Source of the DNA: Pestalotiopsis fici W106-1
Taxonomy: Eukaryota > Ascomycota > Sordariomycetes > Amphisphaeriales > Sporocadaceae
DNA: 64,000 nt
Assembly (NCBI RefSeq): GCF_000516985.1
Contig: NW_006917093.1
Location: 62,001 to 126,000, forward strand
Direction: 5' to 3'
The notes below the pieces were generated by a model. It searched no databases and was not told the origin of the DNA. It worked only from the letters and a program-made list of their open reading frames with translations. Within the stretch, counting starts at the first letter, position 1, and each line of letters begins with the position of its first letter. The position numbers and the translations under genes were made by a program. Below are positions 11,360 to 22,145 of the stretch, piece by piece.

Positions 11360-13417
11360 ATGCTTTTCAACAGCTCTGCGACGCTGCGCTATGCCATCTC
11401 CCGACAGGTGATTCGATCCTTTGGCACGACCCAGCTACCACGCGCCGCCCGTACCATGGCGCCCCAATCCAAGAACAAAAAGGCCCAGGCGCAGAACTCT
11501 GTGAACTCGCAGAGAATCACGGTGAATGGCGAAGAATTTCTCGAAGTCAAGGAAGGTCTAGGCCGAATCTTGAACCCAGTTGCCAAGTCAGACGGCTCGA
11601 AAGATGCCCCGACCGAGGAGGAGCAACAAAAGGTCTTTTACAATCCCATTCAGCAATTCAACCGCGACCTCACTGTCCTTGCGATCAAGGCTTATGGCGA
11701 GGAAGTAGTCGCAAAACGACGCGCTGCTACCGAGAGAAAGATTAACAACAAGAAGCGAAAGAGGGACGAAGCCGAGGACGGAAATACACAAACACAAGAT
11801 GCTGCTGTCTCGACTGCTCAGATAGACGCAACAACAGCACCAGCCCCCGAGAAACAAGAACAGTCTGGCGACCCCATGGACATTTCTGAAGAGTCAAAAG
11901 ATGCACAGGTAGGAGAGACCAAGACAAATGGAACCGAGGGAGTCCCCAAACAGAGAAATCTGCAACCGCCTAAATTCACCATTCTCGATGCCCTCTCGGC
12001 AACTGGCCTGCGAGCATTGCGATATGCGCAAGAGCTGCCTTTTGTCACATCAGTGACTGCCAACGATCTCACACCGTCTGCCGTCGAGGCCATCAAGCGC
12101 AACGTTGCGCACAATGGAGTCGAGTCAAAGGTCGAGGTCACCCAAGGTGACGCACGCGCCCACATGTTCTCGCTGATTGCCGCCGAAGTTACTCGAGAGC
12201 ACGAGACCAACCCTCGAGGTTTCAAAAAAGGCCCAAATTCGCCCTCGGGAAAATACGATGTCATTGACCTCGACCCGTACGGAACGGCTGCAACCTTTTT
12301 TGACGCTGCAGTCCACGCCGTACGTGACGATGGCGGTCTGCTTTGCATAACCTGCACCGACTCTGGAGTCTTTGCTTCAAACGGCTATCCCGAAAAGGCA
12401 TTTGCATTGTACGGAGGAGTGACTGTAAAGGGCTTCTACTCACATGAAGTTGGCTTGCGCCTTGTTTTACATGCCCTAGCAACTACTGCTGCACGCCATG
12501 GTCTTGCTATTGAACCTCTACTCAGCTTGTCCATTGATTACTACCTTAGAGTGTTTGTCCGCATCAGAAAGTCTCCCGCATCTGTCAAATTCCTAGCAGG
12601 CAAGACCATGTCCGTATACAGCTGTGACCAAGGCTGTGGGGCTTGGGAGACTCAACTCCTTCTTCGCAACAAAAAGGTTGCCAATAACAAGGGCAGTGGC
12701 GTATTCTATAAGCATGGGTTTGCTCAAGCGCCCACCACTGACTCTACCTGCAAGCATTGTGGCAGCAAAACACATTTGGGCGGTCCCATGTATGCTGGGC
12801 CCCTTCACTCGGCCGACTTTGTCCAGCGGATTCTGTCTAGTCTCCCGGATGCGTCCAAGGATGTATACGGTACAACGACTAGAATCGAGGGTATGTTGCA
12901 TACAGCCCTGGAGGAACTATCCCTTCCCGCCCCCGAGGACCCTCTCGAAGCATGCAAAGACGACGAACTTGCTGCCCTTGAACCATATCCCTTCTTCTTT
13001 CATCCCTCGTACCTAGCAGGTGCAGTGCACTGTTCATGCCCAGACGAAGAGAGCTTCCGCGGAGCCCTTCGCGGGCTTGGCTACGAAAGCACGCGTAGTC
13101 ACTGCAAGCCAGGAAGTATCAAGACGAATGCTCCTTGGTCAGTCATCTGGCATATTATGAGAGAATGGGTGCGGCAGAAAGCCCCAGTCCGAACAGACAA
13201 GATCAAGGAAGGCAGTGCGGCATATAAGCTGCTGAGACTTGATCAAGCAAGTAGCGAGGGCAAGGATGAACAACAGACTGAAAAGAGTGAAATTGACAAG
13301 CTCGAGGTTGTGTTTGATCAATCTCTGGGTAAAGACAAGTCCAGGAGGGGCCTCATTAGATACCAGATGAACCCCAAAGAGAACTGGGGACCAATGGGTA
13401 GGGCCAGTGGACATTAG
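11360..13417 (+). CDS. trm1: tRNA (guanine26-N2)-dimethyltransferase
   Basis: Single exon, 685 aa. The enzyme makes m2,2G at position 26 of tRNAs with S-adenosylmethionine. Visible motifs: SAM-binding LDALSATGLRALRYA, TANDLTPSAVEAIKRN, the catalytic-loop DLDPYGTAATFFDAA, and CTDSGVFASNGYPEKAFALYGG. A cysteine cluster (CDQGCGAWETQ and CKHCGSKTHLGGPMYAGPLH) matches the C-terminal zinc-binding part. The first 32 residues are basic and hydroxylated (NSSATLRYAISRQVIRSFGTTQ), like a mitochondrial presequence. A second in-frame ATG at 11456 (MAPQSKNKK) would give a form without it, as in yeast where one gene serves mitochondria and nucleus. An acidic, low-complexity insertion lies at about 150-195. 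Confidence 0.95.
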   Translation: MLFNSSATLRYAISRQVIRSFGTTQLPRAARTMAPQSKNKKAQAQNSVNSQRITVNGEEFLEVKEGLGRILNPVAKSDGSKDAPTEEEQQKVFYNPIQQFNRDLTVLAIKAYGEEVVAKRRAATERKINNKKRKRDEAEDGNTQTQDAAVSTAQIDATTAPAPEKQEQSGDPMDISEESKDAQVGETKTNGTEGVPKQRNLQPPKFTILDALSATGLRALRYAQELPFVTSVTANDLTPSAVEAIKRNVAHNGVESKVEVTQGDARAHMFSLIAAEVTREHETNPRGFKKGPNSPSGKYDVIDLDPYGTAATFFDAAVHAVRDDGGLLCITCTDSGVFASNGYPEKAFALYGGVTVKGFYSHEVGLRLVLHALATTAARHGLAIEPLLSLSIDYYLRVFVRIRKSPASVKFLAGKTMSVYSCDQGCGAWETQLLLRNKKVANNKGSGVFYKHGFAQAPTTDSTCKHCGSKTHLGGPMYAGPLHSADFVQRILSSLPDASKDVYGTTTRIEGMLHTALEELSLPAPEDPLEACKDDELAALEPYPFFFHPSYLAGAVHCSCPDEESFRGALRGLGYESTRSHCKPGSIKTNAPWSVIWHIMREWVRQKAPVRTDKIKEGSAAYKLLRLDQASSEGKDEQQTEKSEIDKLEVVFDQSLGKDKSRRGLIRYQMNPKENWGPMGRASGH

Positions 13418-13800
13418 CGAAGAGATGGTCAAAGATACCCAGTTCTGTAGGAAGAAGCAGAAAAGAAGAAAATTGAAAAGCCATTGGCTGCCCCATCAAA
13501 GTTGCAATGATTGTAATCAGTTCCAGCCATGTACCTAGTGTCTTACTTGCAGTTTGTCCGCGTCCCAACTTCATGTGACCAAAGTGGGTCTCGGGTGCAA
13601 AGGGAAGCACGCCTTCAGGCTCCCATATGAATAAACTACACTCGGTGTACTACATGACACACTTGCGCGGGATTCGTAAGCAACATTGAAACTGGCCCTT
13701 TATCGTACCGCAGCAAACCGGCGGCTCTCATATACTCGAAGAATCTTCTCCGAATCAAGTCTCATTCTCAGGGTATCTAGGGCTATACTGCTCATTGCAA
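13418..13800. other. Short intergenic region between TRM1 and the lipid-kinase-like gene
   Basis: 383 bp in a head-to-tail arrangement. Nothing recognised apart from the promoter side of the downstream gene. Confidence 0.5.
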
Positions 13801-15276
13801 ATGGCGACCGACGGCCACTCTACAGCCGCTGGTCAGGCGACCCCAGACCAAAGCCATCACTTGCCAACACACCAAATCGTCTACATCAACAAAGACTCGG
13901 CATCCGGGGGACGATATAATATTTTCAGTATCACTGAGGACCTTAATAACGAGGAAAAGCCATTTAATCTCACCAAAAGCCAAGTTGAACATGTTCCACA
14001 ACCTCTACTTGCCGAGTTCCTTCAAGATGGTCCACCAGATTACCTGCGCGATGCAGCGGACAAAAAGGTCCATGTTGTAGTGTCTACCGGTTCAGGGACT
14101 GGCCTCGCGTCAAAGTTTTACAATTTCGTGCTGCGACCTCTACTGCAAGAATTAGGTCTGTCAGAAAGACAATCGGCCGGCTCGGAGAATGGCAGCCCCT
14201 ACGCCCTGCTCATTACGCAAGACGCACAGAGCATCCAGAGGTTTGCACGAGATCTAAACATATCTAGCAAGGTCAGCGACGGGTCTTTGAGATTGCAACA
14301 CACCGTTATCCTGTTGAGTGGCGATGGCGGTGCTATCGAGCTGCTGAACGGCAAGGCTCCGGGTGACGATGACGGTGAACGAATCGAGTCACCGTCACAT
14401 GCCTCGCTGCCTCTGGTCGCCATGCTGCCGCTCGGGACCGGCAACGGGCTATTTCACTCGGTGCACAAGCCGCTGTACGCTGAGACCGGCGACAAAGGAC
14501 CCTCGTCTCTCGTTCTTGGCCTCCGCACCCTGCTGCGCGGCCAAGCACGGCCGCTGCCGTCGTTCAAGGTCGACTTTTCGGCCGGCTCGCGAACTATCGT
14601 GTACAAGGCATCAGGGGCCATCGCCGGTACGGATGGAGGGGCTGCCTCTGAAGAAGTTGAGATCAAGGAGGAGTCCGACACGGTCTCGCACCTTTACGGC
14701 GCCATTGTTGCGTCGTACGGCTTCCACTCTCAGCTGGTCTGGGAAAGTGACACGCCCGAGTATCGCAAGCACGGGAGCAAGCGCTTCCAGATGGTGGCAG
14801 CTGAGCTGCTCAAGGAAAACCATGCGTATAGCGCCTCGGTCGAGTTGACAGTGGCGGACGGCACTACGCGGACAAAGATTGACCGGCAAAAGCACGCTTA
14901 CATCTTGTCGACGCCGCTGTCGGACCTCGAAAAGACCTTTACCATATCGCCTGCGAGCAAACCCCTCGATGGCGTGCTGAGACTGGTGCATTTTGGCCCT
15001 ACATCACCGGAAAAGACCATGGAGATTATGATGGCGGCCTACAACAATGGCAGTCATGTGGGCATGACGTGGGAAGCAGATGATGGCAAGACCGAGCAGA
15101 TCGGCTACGATGCCATCCACCAAGTCAGGGTCACAACCCAGGAAGAGAACCCGCGTTGGAGAAAGGTGTGCATCGACGGCACCATTGTCGAGATTCCTCA
15201 GGGCGGTACAATGACTGTGACCAAGGAGGAGAGGCCTCATTTGCGACTATTGGTTCATCCATCTATTGTGGGGTGA
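13801..15276 (+). CDS. Diacylglycerol/sphingoid-base kinase-like protein (DAGK catalytic domain)
   Basis: Single exon, 491 aa from the ATG at 13801. The DAGK/NAD-kinase fold is indicated by VVSTGSGTGLASKFYNFVLRP (equivalent of the NPxSG loop), VILLSGDGGAIELLNG (equivalent of GGDGTxxEVxNG) and LPLGTGNGLFHS (equivalent of PxGTGN). A C-terminal region with GFHSQLVWESD and GVLRLVHFGP resembles the second lobe. The first loop is VSTGSG rather than the usual N-P-x-S-G, so substrate choice or activity could differ from true sphingosine kinases. There is no signal peptide or TM helix. The product is likely a cytosolic lipid kinase; the lipid is not predictable. Confidence 0.78.
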   Translation: MATDGHSTAAGQATPDQSHHLPTHQIVYINKDSASGGRYNIFSITEDLNNEEKPFNLTKSQVEHVPQPLLAEFLQDGPPDYLRDAADKKVHVVVSTGSGTGLASKFYNFVLRPLLQELGLSERQSAGSENGSPYALLITQDAQSIQRFARDLNISSKVSDGSLRLQHTVILLSGDGGAIELLNGKAPGDDDGERIESPSHASLPLVAMLPLGTGNGLFHSVHKPLYAETGDKGPSSLVLGLRTLLRGQARPLPSFKVDFSAGSRTIVYKASGAIAGTDGGAASEEVEIKEESDTVSHLYGAIVASYGFHSQLVWESDTPEYRKHGSKRFQMVAAELLKENHAYSASVELTVADGTTRTKIDRQKHAYILSTPLSDLEKTFTISPASKPLDGVLRLVHFGPTSPEKTMEIMMAAYNNGSHVGMTWEADDGKTEQIGYDAIHQVRVTTQEENPRWRKVCIDGTIVEIPQGGTMTVTKEERPHLRLLVHPSIVG

Positions 15277-15967
15277 AAATCACGCGCAATGAACTGCCTT
15301 TTCTTCTATTCCATATTTCCATTTTGGTGATTGATTAATTTACTTGGAAAGAATAGACATGAATTTGCCTCAGCAAAATGAAGCCTCCTGCTTATGTCTG
15401 GTGTGGATTGCTGTCTGTCGATTGCTGTATGGTCCAATTCTTTGACAGAATCAGACCTGCCCAGGTCCGCCTGTCCCTAGCAACGGGCTTGTGTTTCCAA
15501 GTTGCCTATACTCTTTTCCCTTTTTTTTTTCTTATTTTTTCTTTTTTTAGGGAGGGGAATTCGTTCATGATTCTTTAATTCAGTCCTTCCCGTCGCACAT
15601 TTAATATGCAGGACTATCTTCGGTGTGAGTCAAATCGTGGAGGGGGGGAAGCTACAAACGCCCTAAAAATGAATCATATTGAATCAACTCCAAGACCCGC
15701 CACCAATCAGTACTGGGGGCAATCTTGGCGGAACATGAAAAGAAGGAGCGCGGCAACTGAACAAAAGAAAGGTAACCACCAACAAAATTTGATCCTTGTG
15801 AATAATCTCACAAATGTGAAAAGGAGAGATTTGTCAAGATATTTCTTATTTGTCCAGTACTGCTCATAGTAGGAGCAGTCGGCACAGGATCAAGACGTCC
15901 TCGCATCGTCATCTTTGCCCAGCTACACAAACTCGCACCTCAGCTCGGATAAAGGACAATTGTTGCA
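15277..15967. other. Intergenic region with a pyrimidine-rich tract
   Basis: About 690 bp. It contains a long T-rich tract at about 15510-15550 and the presumed promoter of the ABC-F gene. No gene seen. Confidence 0.5.
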
Positions 15968-18513
15968 ATGACGTCCATGGCAGCCGAGTCGGTCGCCACG
16001 ATTGTGTGCACCTCGAAACAAACGCGATTCGACATAATCGCGCCCAACTATCGCGAGGTAATTATATTTGCTGCTCTCTGACCGCCCGGTGTGATGGAAT
16101 TGTCTGCGTACTCACCGCAACTTCTTTACCAGCTCGATGTTGAAGGTCTCAACATAACCGTCAGCGCGGGATCTCGGGCGGCGGACGCCAAGGGCAAGGG
16201 CAAGTCGAAAAACCAGGGTATCGAGATTCTCAGCAACGCCAAACTGAGGCTCAAGGCTGGTCAGAGATATGCTCTGGTCGGTCGAAACGGGACGGGCAAG
16301 TCGAGTGAGTACAAAACTTGGACAAACAGGAAGCCAGTGGTTTGCATGTTTTTCGAATACTTACAATCGTGATTCAGCACTGCTCAAGGCCATAGCAGAG
16401 AAACTTATCCCTGGTATCCCTGAGGAGACCAGAGTCGCCATATTGCAGCAAACAGACGCAAGCAGCAACAATTCAACCGAGTCTCACGAGAGTGAAAGTA
16501 TCAGCAATTCAGACGGCCCAGACGTTCTAGAAGAGGTCATTGAGCGTGCGACTGCACGTCAAGCGCTCCAAAAGGAAATAGATGGTTTGTGCCCAGTTTG
16601 GCAATCTCCTTGTCTTGCTTCACGTAGTCGTTACTTTCCCCCAAATGCTCTATATTGCTCAGCTTTAACCAAGTAATCGCGTATATACAGTCTTGTCTAG
16701 GGGTATAGACAGTACGAATGCCCATGGCGCCTTGCGCGGCCTCCGCAAAGTCCGTCATGAGAGGCTTCAAAAGGAGCTGTTCCTGAAGGACAAGGATGCC
16801 AGGCTCCGAAGTGGCGCTCGCGGAATGCAGGCACGAAAGGCTCTAATCGCCATGGAAAAGGAGGTGGAGGCTTTTGAGACAGTGTGAGTGGTTGATATAG
16901 TGTCGTGTTGTATTTGATTGTAGAAACGCTAACGCGAGTATATCTACAGGTACCAGGAGAAAGATCAAGACATTACTCCAGAAGCTCTCGCCAGAGAGAC
17001 CAGCGAGGCAGCAGATCTCTTGGCCGAACTTGAGCTCCAGCTTGAGCCGGCCAAGGTTGCCGAGGTAGAGTCTCGAGCAAAAAAGATTCTCACGGGTCTT
17101 GGATTCACCGAGGCATACATGCAAAAGCCAGTATCAAGTCTCTCGGGTGGATGGAAAATGCGCACAGCTCTAGCTGCTGCACTCTTACAGGACACGGATA
17201 TTTTGATCCTTGACGAGCCGACCAACTTCCTTGATCTATTTGGTATCATGTGGCTTCAGCAGTACCTGACATCATTGGCTGATGGTAATGATCCGCCAAC
17301 CCTCATCCTCGTGTCGCACGATCGCGACTTTACCTCACTCTGCACCGACCTGCTCATTGTCAAGGACAAGGGCTTGAACTACTTCCACGGAGATTTGCCC
17401 ATGTACGAGTCCAGTCGAGCAGAGAAGAAGCTCTACCTAACCAAGATGAAGGAGGCAAAGGATAAGCAAAAGGAGCACATTCAGCAGACCATTCAAAAGA
17501 ACATGAAGGAGGGCAAGGCCAAAGACGACCAAAACAAGATTCGACAGGCCAAGTCCCGGCAAAAGAAGCTCGATGACCGATTCGGCATGGAGGTGAATGC
17601 CAAGGGCGGTCGTTTCAAGCTGAACCGGGATCGGGAGGGCTACCATTTATCAAGCCGCTCAGATGTCGAGATACCGCAAGACGAGAAAACCGTTCAGATC
17701 TTGCTTCCATCGCCTCCCGACTTGCGCTTCCCTGGTCCTCTGCTATCACTAGAAAATGTCTCATTCCGTTATCTGACCACCAAGGGTAGCAGAACTCTCG
17801 CCCCCATTGTCTTGAAGGGCATCACTCTCTCTGTCAGCATGGGAGATCGAATCGGGATACTGGGGCTCAATGGAGGAGGCAAGTCCACACTGATTAAACT
17901 CCTCGTGGACGAGATGAAACCCACAGCTGGGACTATTTCCATGCATCCTCGATTGAAGCTGGGTTATTACTCTCAGCATGCCGTCGAAACGCTACAGAAG
18001 ATGGGTAGACAGGATCAAACATTGACGTCCTTGGCTCTCTTGACAAAGGAGGTATCTGGTGAGCTCGATGAAGGCGAGGTCCGCGGCTTCTTGGGCGCGC
18101 TGGGCTTGCCTGGACGAGTTGCATCAGATACGCCCATTTGCAAACTTTCGGGTGGGCAGCTCGTCCGGCTGGAACTGGCACGGCTGCTGTGGAAGTGTCC
18201 ACATTGCCTCGTGCTCGACGAGGCAACAACACATCTAGACTACGAGACCGTCACAGCGCTGAGGGAAGCGCTGAGGGACTGGGAGGGCGCAGTGGTTGTC
18301 GTCAGTCACGACCGATGGTTTATGCGCGGAGTAGTCGAGGGGTTGGTCGACGACGAAGATAGTGACGTCGCGGACAATGACGATGATGCAGCGCCGAGGC
18401 GGCGGGTCGTATATCGGCTCAAGACCGGCGAACTGTGTAAGCTCGAGGGCGGAGTACAGGAGTTTGAGAATATCATGGAGAAGCGGGTACGCAAAATGGT
18501 GGGCTCTGCGTGA
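15968..18513 (+). CDS. ABC-F family ATPase with two nucleotide-binding domains, no TM segments
   Basis: Exons 15968-16057, 16133-16304, 16378-16584, 16691-16883 and 16950-18513 give 741 aa. Four introns are needed and each join restores motif or frame; the Walker A GRNGTGKST is split by intron 2. NBD1: Walker A about 80-88, signature LSGGW about 284, Walker B ILILDEPTNFLD about 305, H-loop LVSHDRDF. A charged linker with repeated Lys/Gln helices follows (EAKDKQKEHIQQTIQKN). NBD2: GLNGGGKSTL about 525, LSGGQ about 620, CLVLDEATTHLD about 641, VVSHDRWF. This is the GCN20/ARB1-type soluble ABC-F layout, acting on ribosomes in translation or its control. Which orthologue it is cannot be fixed here. 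NBD1 carries a long charged insertion between Walker A and the signature. Confidence 0.88.
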
Positions 18514-18550
18514 GAGGCATCCTTCTACTCTGGTGGATTTCATAGTTTCT

Positions 18551-19854
18551 TCACATGCGAACTCTGTCGAGATAGCTCTGCTCGCCCATTGCAGCATGTG
18601 AAATCTCGTCTGCATGCCTGTGCAATTGTAGCGCCTTTTCCGACCAGGTCATCGCTGCGGCTGAATCCTCCATGCGATGAGCCAACTCAGCTGCTAGGTG
18701 GTAGGCGTTTGGGAGATAGTCCATCATGTGTTCCTTTTCCAGCAATTGCACAAGTTCGAGAGCCTTGGGCAACAGCCTCTTGTTTGCCGCGCCCGACGTG
18801 CTCTGGGCCAATCGTTCCTCTAGCTCGGCCAGGAGCCGACCCATTCTGACGCGCGACCGATCTGTCCCCTCGGGGTCATTGTCACGACAGGCCTCACAGT
18901 CGCACGTAAACCCGTACGGCGCCAGCCGCGCCTGACGATCACTGCGAGCCTTGAGCAGCGGCGCGTACGTGACCGTGACCTCTTCTCCGGCGGCAATATC
19001 ACGCGCTGCCCAGATAATACGCCGGTCCGACGCCGCGCTCCACACATTGGCCGCGTTTGGCCGGCACGCGTGGTTGATGCGGGCGATTTGGGGAAACATG
19101 GCCACGGAGCCATTGGTCAAGGTGTACGCGTTGCTCCGGAATATGACCATGTTTCGATTTCTGCGCATGTCTGCACCGCTTCCGGGTTCCTCGGTGGCGG
19201 CTGCTTCACCGGGTAGATAGTGGGCGTGGCATGAGTGGAAGACGTTGCGGTCCGCTGGACTCAGCGAGGCCACGGCCGCATCAACCGAGGCCGCCATGGC
19301 AGAGAGCTCGTAACCTTTGCCGGGCACAAACTGAGGAGGCGTAATGGCGAATAGAGGTGCCTCGACCATGATTCGCTGTCCAGTACGGATAGGACTCTTG
19401 GCAAAGACCCCGAGGCCTTTTCCGGGAGATGGTCTGATTTCCCATGATGTTGATGAGAGCGGCGATGATGGTATGTCTATAGGTAGCTCATCTATATTTC
19501 TCATGAGTTTATATATATCAAAGAGGCTGATGAAAGGAATGACAATTAGATCAATACCTTGTGCAACGGAAAATACTCTTTCCAAATCGTGGGCATTGTG
19601 TTGGACAAGAATACCTGACGACTCATTTGTCGAAAATAAATCCTATAATCGCAGTGACATGAGTATACTAGGGACTAGTCTCTAACGCAGTATCAGAAAC
19701 TCACAATTTTGCATGTGTCCGGATGAAAGAACGGCGTGGCATGAATATTTGAGCTACCAGGCAATTGCTTGGCCGGATTTGACAAATGCAAAGAGGAGCA
19801 GAAGCAGCATGCGAATGCAAACAGGAGTATTACGAAGCCTATATTGGTTTTCAT
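18551..19854 (-). CDS. SET-domain protein with an N-terminal signal peptide or anchor
   Basis: Exons (minus) 19854-19705 and 19642-18551 give 413 aa. Exon 1 begins with a hydrophobic stretch (NIGFVILLFAFACCFCSS), so the product may enter the secretory pathway, which is unusual for a lysine methyltransferase. SET domain: SPGKGLGVFAKSPIRTGQ, then FPQIARINHACRPNAANVW (the N-H-x-C core), GEEVTVTYAPLL and the post-SET cysteines CDCEAC. The domain spans about residues 117-290; a helical C-terminal tail follows. An alternative 66-bp in-frame intron (19492-19557) would remove 22 residues that are otherwise hydrophobic and out of character. The stop lies 37 bp from that of the convergent ABC-F gene. 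The substrate is unknown. Confidence 0.8.
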
Positions 19855-22012
19855 TATGCGTCAAGCTTTGAAATGGTAATAAAGTGGCCTGGATGCGAAT
19901 TTGTCTTGTGAAAAGATAAAAGACCATCTTGAAAAGACTGCAAACACATGTCCTCTCCCTCGTGGAATTGATATTTTCTCCGTCCTTGACCCGCGATCCT
20001 CTTGCGAAAACATGAAACTCGTTCAGGGGCTGACTGTTTGGTGTTTTCGCAAGAAACGAGCGAAAGCTCCGTGCTACGAATTGTTACGGGCCCATGTCCA
20101 TGCATTTGCCATGCAGGGACTTTTTAAACCCTCGCATTTCATTGTTGTTGTGTGAAACCCAAATTTATTGTTACTGGGAACCCCGATGCACCAGCAATGC
20201 AGATTGAATTAGATTGAGCTTGAAGGTTTTCGATTCTTCTTGCTACCCTTGACAGGAAAATCCACCAAAAGCTGAGCTGAAGAATCTCCAGGGGGAAAAG
20301 GCTTTCAACATATGTTGGCCTACCGACTGTTGAGACGGGATAACAAACCCTCAATCCCAGCTCAGCCCGTGCGCCTTTAGGACACGGAACAACCAGGGAA
20401 CTGGGAATCTGAGTCGATTTGGGATTTTCTGTCCGTAGATTCCTGGACTTTTTCGTTTCTCTCGGGTGTTTGTCTGTCCTGCAATACTGCTAGTCATACT
20501 TTTGGGATTTTCTCAGACCTATTGACCCAAACTCACGGGACGGAGAGACGATTTCTTCTTCGTCTCCGCTGTTTTTCGGGTCAATGTCTGGCGAATCTAG
20601 GGACACAACAATGGGCCCTCTACTCTAAATGATTAGCAAAGATCGCTTATTCCGTATGAATTGGAGCCTCTATATAACAAGTGGATTTCTTTGGTCTATT
20701 TAGTCTTTGGGTCCCTGTAGCTTACCGAACCGATACGGGGCAGAGTTTTCCTTGGTATTTGAATACCAGTAGTGTGGGATCTCGACCGCGGTATCGAAAA
20801 AAAAAAATGTATCCACCATGGGAGATCTTTTTTCGTCTTCGGAACAGTGACCCTCAACAGTGGAAATCCGCTAGTTCGCCGACGCTAGTTTTAGTCATCC
20901 AAAGACATAGTCGCAGAGACCTAGATTCAAGCTACAAGTTTTAGTAGAAAGCACCGTTCTATATTCAGCATTGGGATTGATAGTATAGCAAGTATCTCAT
21001 ACTAGCAATAGGATACAAACAATAATGAAGCTCCGACGCTGCACAAGCATAGAGAGACAAGAAAGAGGGATCCACACAATAATGGATTATGAATAATGAC
21101 GGGCGCCTCTTTGGACAGGGAGAGGAGCCCACCCTGGGGAAAGCGGTGTACTGCCGAAATGAAAACTAAGCGTCCGGCAAAGGCAAGGGAAGCCCCTCCA
21201 AATCTTGATAGGACAGGGTTTGGGTGTAGGCAGATTTTGTCCATGTGTGTATCGCTCCGGGAGAGAAGGAAGAGTGCCACCCTTTTCTCGTTCGTTGATG
21301 AGTACCAGTTCAGGAAGGACAAGTGTGAATGCATTGTTTCGGGGTAACAGACTCATTGTAATTCAAAATCATACCAAAGTGATTGGCCGCAAAAGGCCAG
21401 TGTGTGTCCATGTATGTTGCGCATGGTTGGGGAGGGCTCTTGAGTTTCTTTTTGCCTTTGCCGCCTTCAATGCACCGAAAGAAGGTTAAATTGCTTTCTC
21501 ACCTTTTCATGACCCCGTGCACTTTGTGTTTCCTTGGTTCGACCCGACGGGCTGGTACGCACGTCGTCTGACTTTTAGACGAACAGCAGCGACATGCAAT
21601 AGAAAATAGCACAGCGCTTGATTTACACATGCATACACGTGCTAGTACCATCGGTAGGTAATCCAATGTAGGGAGCCGGCCTCGTGGGCCGAGATTGTAC
21701 AAACGCGGCGTAGCAACAGATATCTAGCGTCCAGTCGGAAAAAGGGTTTGCCAAACGCTGGTTAGACAGGCTGGGTTTGATGACAAGAGGGTGGTGTTGC
21801 CAAGTCGGTGGTATTCCAAGTGTTCCAAGGGACCATGACATGTAGACAAACCACTTGGAGTCAAGTCCCAGCTCCTCGGGTGCGGGCGGGGTAAGGAGGG
21901 AAAAGAATAGTGGTGTCTGTTGTTGTATGTAACATATCCTCGTGTGTGTGGCCCTAAGAATAATCTTGCCTACTGCACTTGAAATGCACCTCGTGGTTTG
22001 TTCCAACTGCTC
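19855..22012. other. Gene-poor region left of the transposon
   Basis: No frame with recognisable domains or a convincing start. The base composition is normal. It forms the left part of a stretch of about 7.9 kb with no supported host gene. Confidence 0.5.
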
Positions 22013-22014
22013 TA

Positions 22015-22056
22015 ACCAGCCGCACCCACTTATGCAACGCACCCCCTTTTGCAACG
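22015..22056 (+). repeat. Left terminal inverted repeat (42 bp)
   Basis: Identical over 42 bases to the reverse complement of 23838-23879. It is not RIP-mutated: CpA and TpG are intact (e.g. ACTTATGCAACGCA). Confidence 0.95.
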
Positions 22057-22145
22057 TGTTATTTCCCACTCTACAATGCAACCCAATTACAACATTTTAT
22101 TAATATCTCAATAGCCACTTGTTTAATTGATTTTATATTTTTAAA

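Noticed and set aside
13795..13800. Two extra N-terminal codons of the lipid-kinase-like protein
   Set aside because: The codon at 13795 is TTG; the first ATG of the frame is at 13801, which I used.
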